Origin: Robiginitalea myxolifaciens
GTDB lineage: Bacteria > Bacteroidota > Bacteroidia > Flavobacteriales > Flavobacteriaceae
Length of the DNA: 64,000 bases
Direction of reading: 5' to 3'
NCBI RefSeq assembly: GCF_900115205.1
Contig: NZ_FOYQ01000001.1
Span: forward strand, 1,701,240 to 1,765,239
Every line of letters starts with the position of its first letter. Within the stretch, counting starts at the first letter, position 1. The position numbers and the translations under genes are program-made. Below the pieces are notes generated by a model that did not search any database, had not been told where the DNA came from, and worked only from the letters and a program-made list of their open reading frames with translations. Shown in pieces: positions 62,716 through 64,000 of this stretch.

Positions 62716-63723
62716 TCAGTTATCGCTTTCCGTTGAGGAGGATTCCCCTTCCCAGTCTGTATTGGTTTCCCCGGAATACGAATCGGGATCCCATTGTTCG
62801 GATTCCGTGGCAGTAGAATCGGCTTGTACTTCTGCAGGAGCCGGGGCGTCAGGATCTATCCAAATTTCGCCTTCGGGAGCTTTAGGATTTGCAGCAGTGG
62901 TGCCCTGAAATTGCAGGACATAACTGGATACCTGAGCCATCTCTGCAGGTTTCAGGCTGGTTTTCCAGGCTACCATCCCCTTACCGTCCCGACCTCCTTC
63001 GGAAATGGTGCGGAAGACATTTTTGATACCCCCACCCAAAATCCAATAGTCGTCGGTCAGGTTGGGTCCGATCCCCCCGCCGCCATCGGCCATATGGCAG
63101 ACCACACAGTTCGTCTCGAAAATAGCCTTACCCGCGGCCAGATCCCCGGCATCGGTAAGTACCACTACCGTATTGACATCGACCAGGTCCTTGGCGGTCT
63201 TTTTATACTCCTCAATGGCCAGGCGCGCCTCGGCTACCTCCATCTCGTATTCCTCTGCCTGGGTATAATCGTCCAGGATGTGGAAGCGAACCAGGTAAAC
63301 CGCTCCGAATACGATGGTGGCATAAAACAGCCCAACCCACCAGGGGGGTAAAACATTATCCAATTCCCGTATCCCATCGTAGTTATGGTCCAGGATAATC
63401 TCTCCTTCACGTTCAATGGAACGGCTCCGGGTAAGGCGTTTGTACATATCCTTTCCCCATTTCCATTCCCGCTTCTTGTTCTTGTTGGCGAGATAGCGCT
63501 CCTGTGCCTCAGGCGACAAGCTGCGGAACATTACGTTTTCCACCGCCGCAACAATGGCCTCAATCGCAATGAGCAATACAAGGGCCAGCAACAGGAAGAA
63601 CAGCGTAACCGGGTACTCCATGACCGCGGGTTTGCCGGAGGTGTCGACAAAATATTCCAATAGGATCCAGATTGCGAAAAACAATAGTGGTACGCGAATC
63701 CACCAGGGCATTCTGCTTATCAT
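62716..63723 (-). CDS. ccoP: cbb3-type cytochrome c oxidase subunit CcoP, single haem
   Basis: Cytochrome c subunit that passes electrons to the catalytic subunit. The 335 residues have two or three N-terminal hydrophobic stretches (10-25, 40-60, 128-148) and one c-type haem motif, C206VVC209H210, with M250 in GKGMVAWKT as likely sixth ligand. Proteobacterial CcoP has two haems; here only one CxxCH exists, as in other Bacteroidetes. An acidic, Ser/Thr-rich tail (residues 295-335) follows. ATG at 63723, 11 bases after ccoQ. Confidence 0.93.
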   Translation of the reverse strand: MISRMPWWIRVPLLFFAIWILLEYFVDTSGKPAVMEYPVTLFFLLLALVLLIAIEAIVAAVENVMFRSLSPEAQERYLANKNKKREWKWGKDMYKRLTRSRSIEREGEIILDHNYDGIRELDNVLPPWWVGLFYATIVFGAVYLVRFHILDDYTQAEEYEMEVAEARLAIEEYKKTAKDLVDVNTVVVLTDAGDLAAGKAIFETNCVVCHMADGGGGIGPNLTDDYWILGGGIKNVFRTISEGGRDGKGMVAWKTSLKPAEMAQVSSYVLQFQGTTAANPKAPEGEIWIDPDAPAPAEVQADSTATESEQWDPDSYSGETNTDWEGESSSTESDN

Positions 63724-63734
63724 AATAGTATCTT

Positions 63735-63911
63735 TTAGTGGTTATCCTTATCCAGGGGGAGTTCCCCCATTTCTTTTATATGTGCCTTACTCGCCGTAAA
63801 TACCCACCAGAAGAGGAGGGCAAAAAAGACGAAGAATATCAGCAGGGAAATCATGGGGTAGGTGGCTACCCCATCGATTGTTTGCAGGTGTTCTTTTACA
63901 AATTTCATCAT
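63735..63911 (-). CDS. ccoQ: CcoQ/FixQ-like small subunit of cbb3 oxidase
   Basis: A 58-residue frame, MMKFVKEHLQTIDGVATY... to ...PLDKDNH, with one membrane helix (about 20-38, MISLLIFFVFFALLFWWVF) and a polar C-terminal tail. Size, topology and position between ccoO and ccoP identify it as CcoQ, which stabilises the oxidase. Two adjacent ATGs (63911 and 63908) are possible starts. It is 12 bases after the ccoO stop. Confidence 0.85.
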   Translation of the reverse strand: MMKFVKEHLQTIDGVATYPMISLLIFFVFFALLFWWVFTASKAHIKEMGELPLDKDNH

Positions 63912-63923
63912 GGCTGCTTGTTC

Positions 63924-64000
63924 TTAATTTTCAGATTGTGCTGTGGCGTCATTCACTTTTATGTCGGTTCCCAATCGCTGTAAATAAGCGATCAGGGCAA
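63924..64000 (-). CDS. cbb3 oxidase subunit CcoO (or CcoNO fusion), C-terminal end only
   Basis: The last 24 residues of a frame entering from the right edge, ending at a TAA at 63924-63926. The visible ALIAYLQRLGTDIK is the characteristic C terminus of CcoO, the monohaem cytochrome c subunit. In Bacteroidetes it is often fused to CcoN, but that cannot be decided here. The operon promoter lies beyond the window. Confidence 0.85.
   Translation of the reverse strand, partial: ALIAYLQRLGTDIKVNDATAQSEN

Overview
The window is chromosomal DNA of a gliding or T9SS-bearing member of the Bacteroidota, most likely a marine flavobacterium related to Robiginitalea or Muricauda. The evidence is the intact gldK-gldL-gldM-gldN block, TAnnTTTG-type -7 promoter elements, no reliance on Shine-Dalgarno sites, the Bacteroidetes-type cbb3 oxidase genes and many SxxC-type lipoproteins. 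Coding density is very high. I see no rRNA, tRNA, CRISPR array, insertion sequence or prophage, and no gene-free stretch above 300 bases.

Layout. 1-4.5 kb: a partial membrane protein, the Prc protease, msrBA and an anchored nuclease. 4.5-12.3 kb (minus strand): the rod-shape cluster mreB-mreC-mreD-mrdA-rodA behind purH, plus a GAF protein. 12.4-14.5 kb: groES-groEL. 14.5-19.2 kb (minus): a tightly packed operon miaB / sigma-54 activator / lptE / TPR protein / secG. 19.3-23.8 kb: an LVIVD-repeat lipoprotein convergent with a large Asp-box propeller protein. 24-35.5 kb (plus): topA, an arginase-like protein with degenerate metal ligands, gldKLMN, an FAD oxidoreductase and an ABC-F ATPase. 35.6-42.7 kb: a leucine-rich-repeat protein, then an RND efflux operon (adaptor, pump, TolC) behind a perfect 12-bp inverted repeat, and a CPXCG protein. 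42.7-50.6 kb: mostly lipoproteins and sugar metabolism (metallophosphoesterase, formylglycine-generating-enzyme homologue with both catalytic cysteines, NIPSNAP, class V aminotransferase, rpiA, HAD phosphatase, galK, Tat-exported TIM-barrel protein). 50.7-64 kb: a low-oxygen/stress block with a small membrane protein, pckA, two double-domain universal stress proteins, a TonB protein, a GCS2-CBS fusion with an M14-type deacylase, hemN, and the 3' part of a cbb3 oxidase operon (ccoO end, ccoQ, ccoP, ccoG, ccoH, a TauE/SafE-like protein and an HMA copper-chaperone-like protein).

The most interesting structure is regulatory. Two divergent intergenic regions (usp/tonB at 53.5-53.7 kb and GCS2-CBS/hemN at 57.5-57.6 kb) have the same mirror-symmetric design. 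Each holds two FNR/CRP-like dyads (TGAy-N4-rTCA) with centres exactly 35 bp apart, and each of the four promoters has its -7 element starting 29.5 bp from the nearest dyad centre. A fifth promoter, for a 96-residue membrane protein, has the same spacing, and there the dyad sits in the loop of the pckA terminator. I infer one oxygen- or redox-responsive regulon that joins haem synthesis, stress proteins, PEP carboxykinase, a TonB protein and an uncharacterised ligase/deacylase pair, next to the cbb3 oxidase genes.
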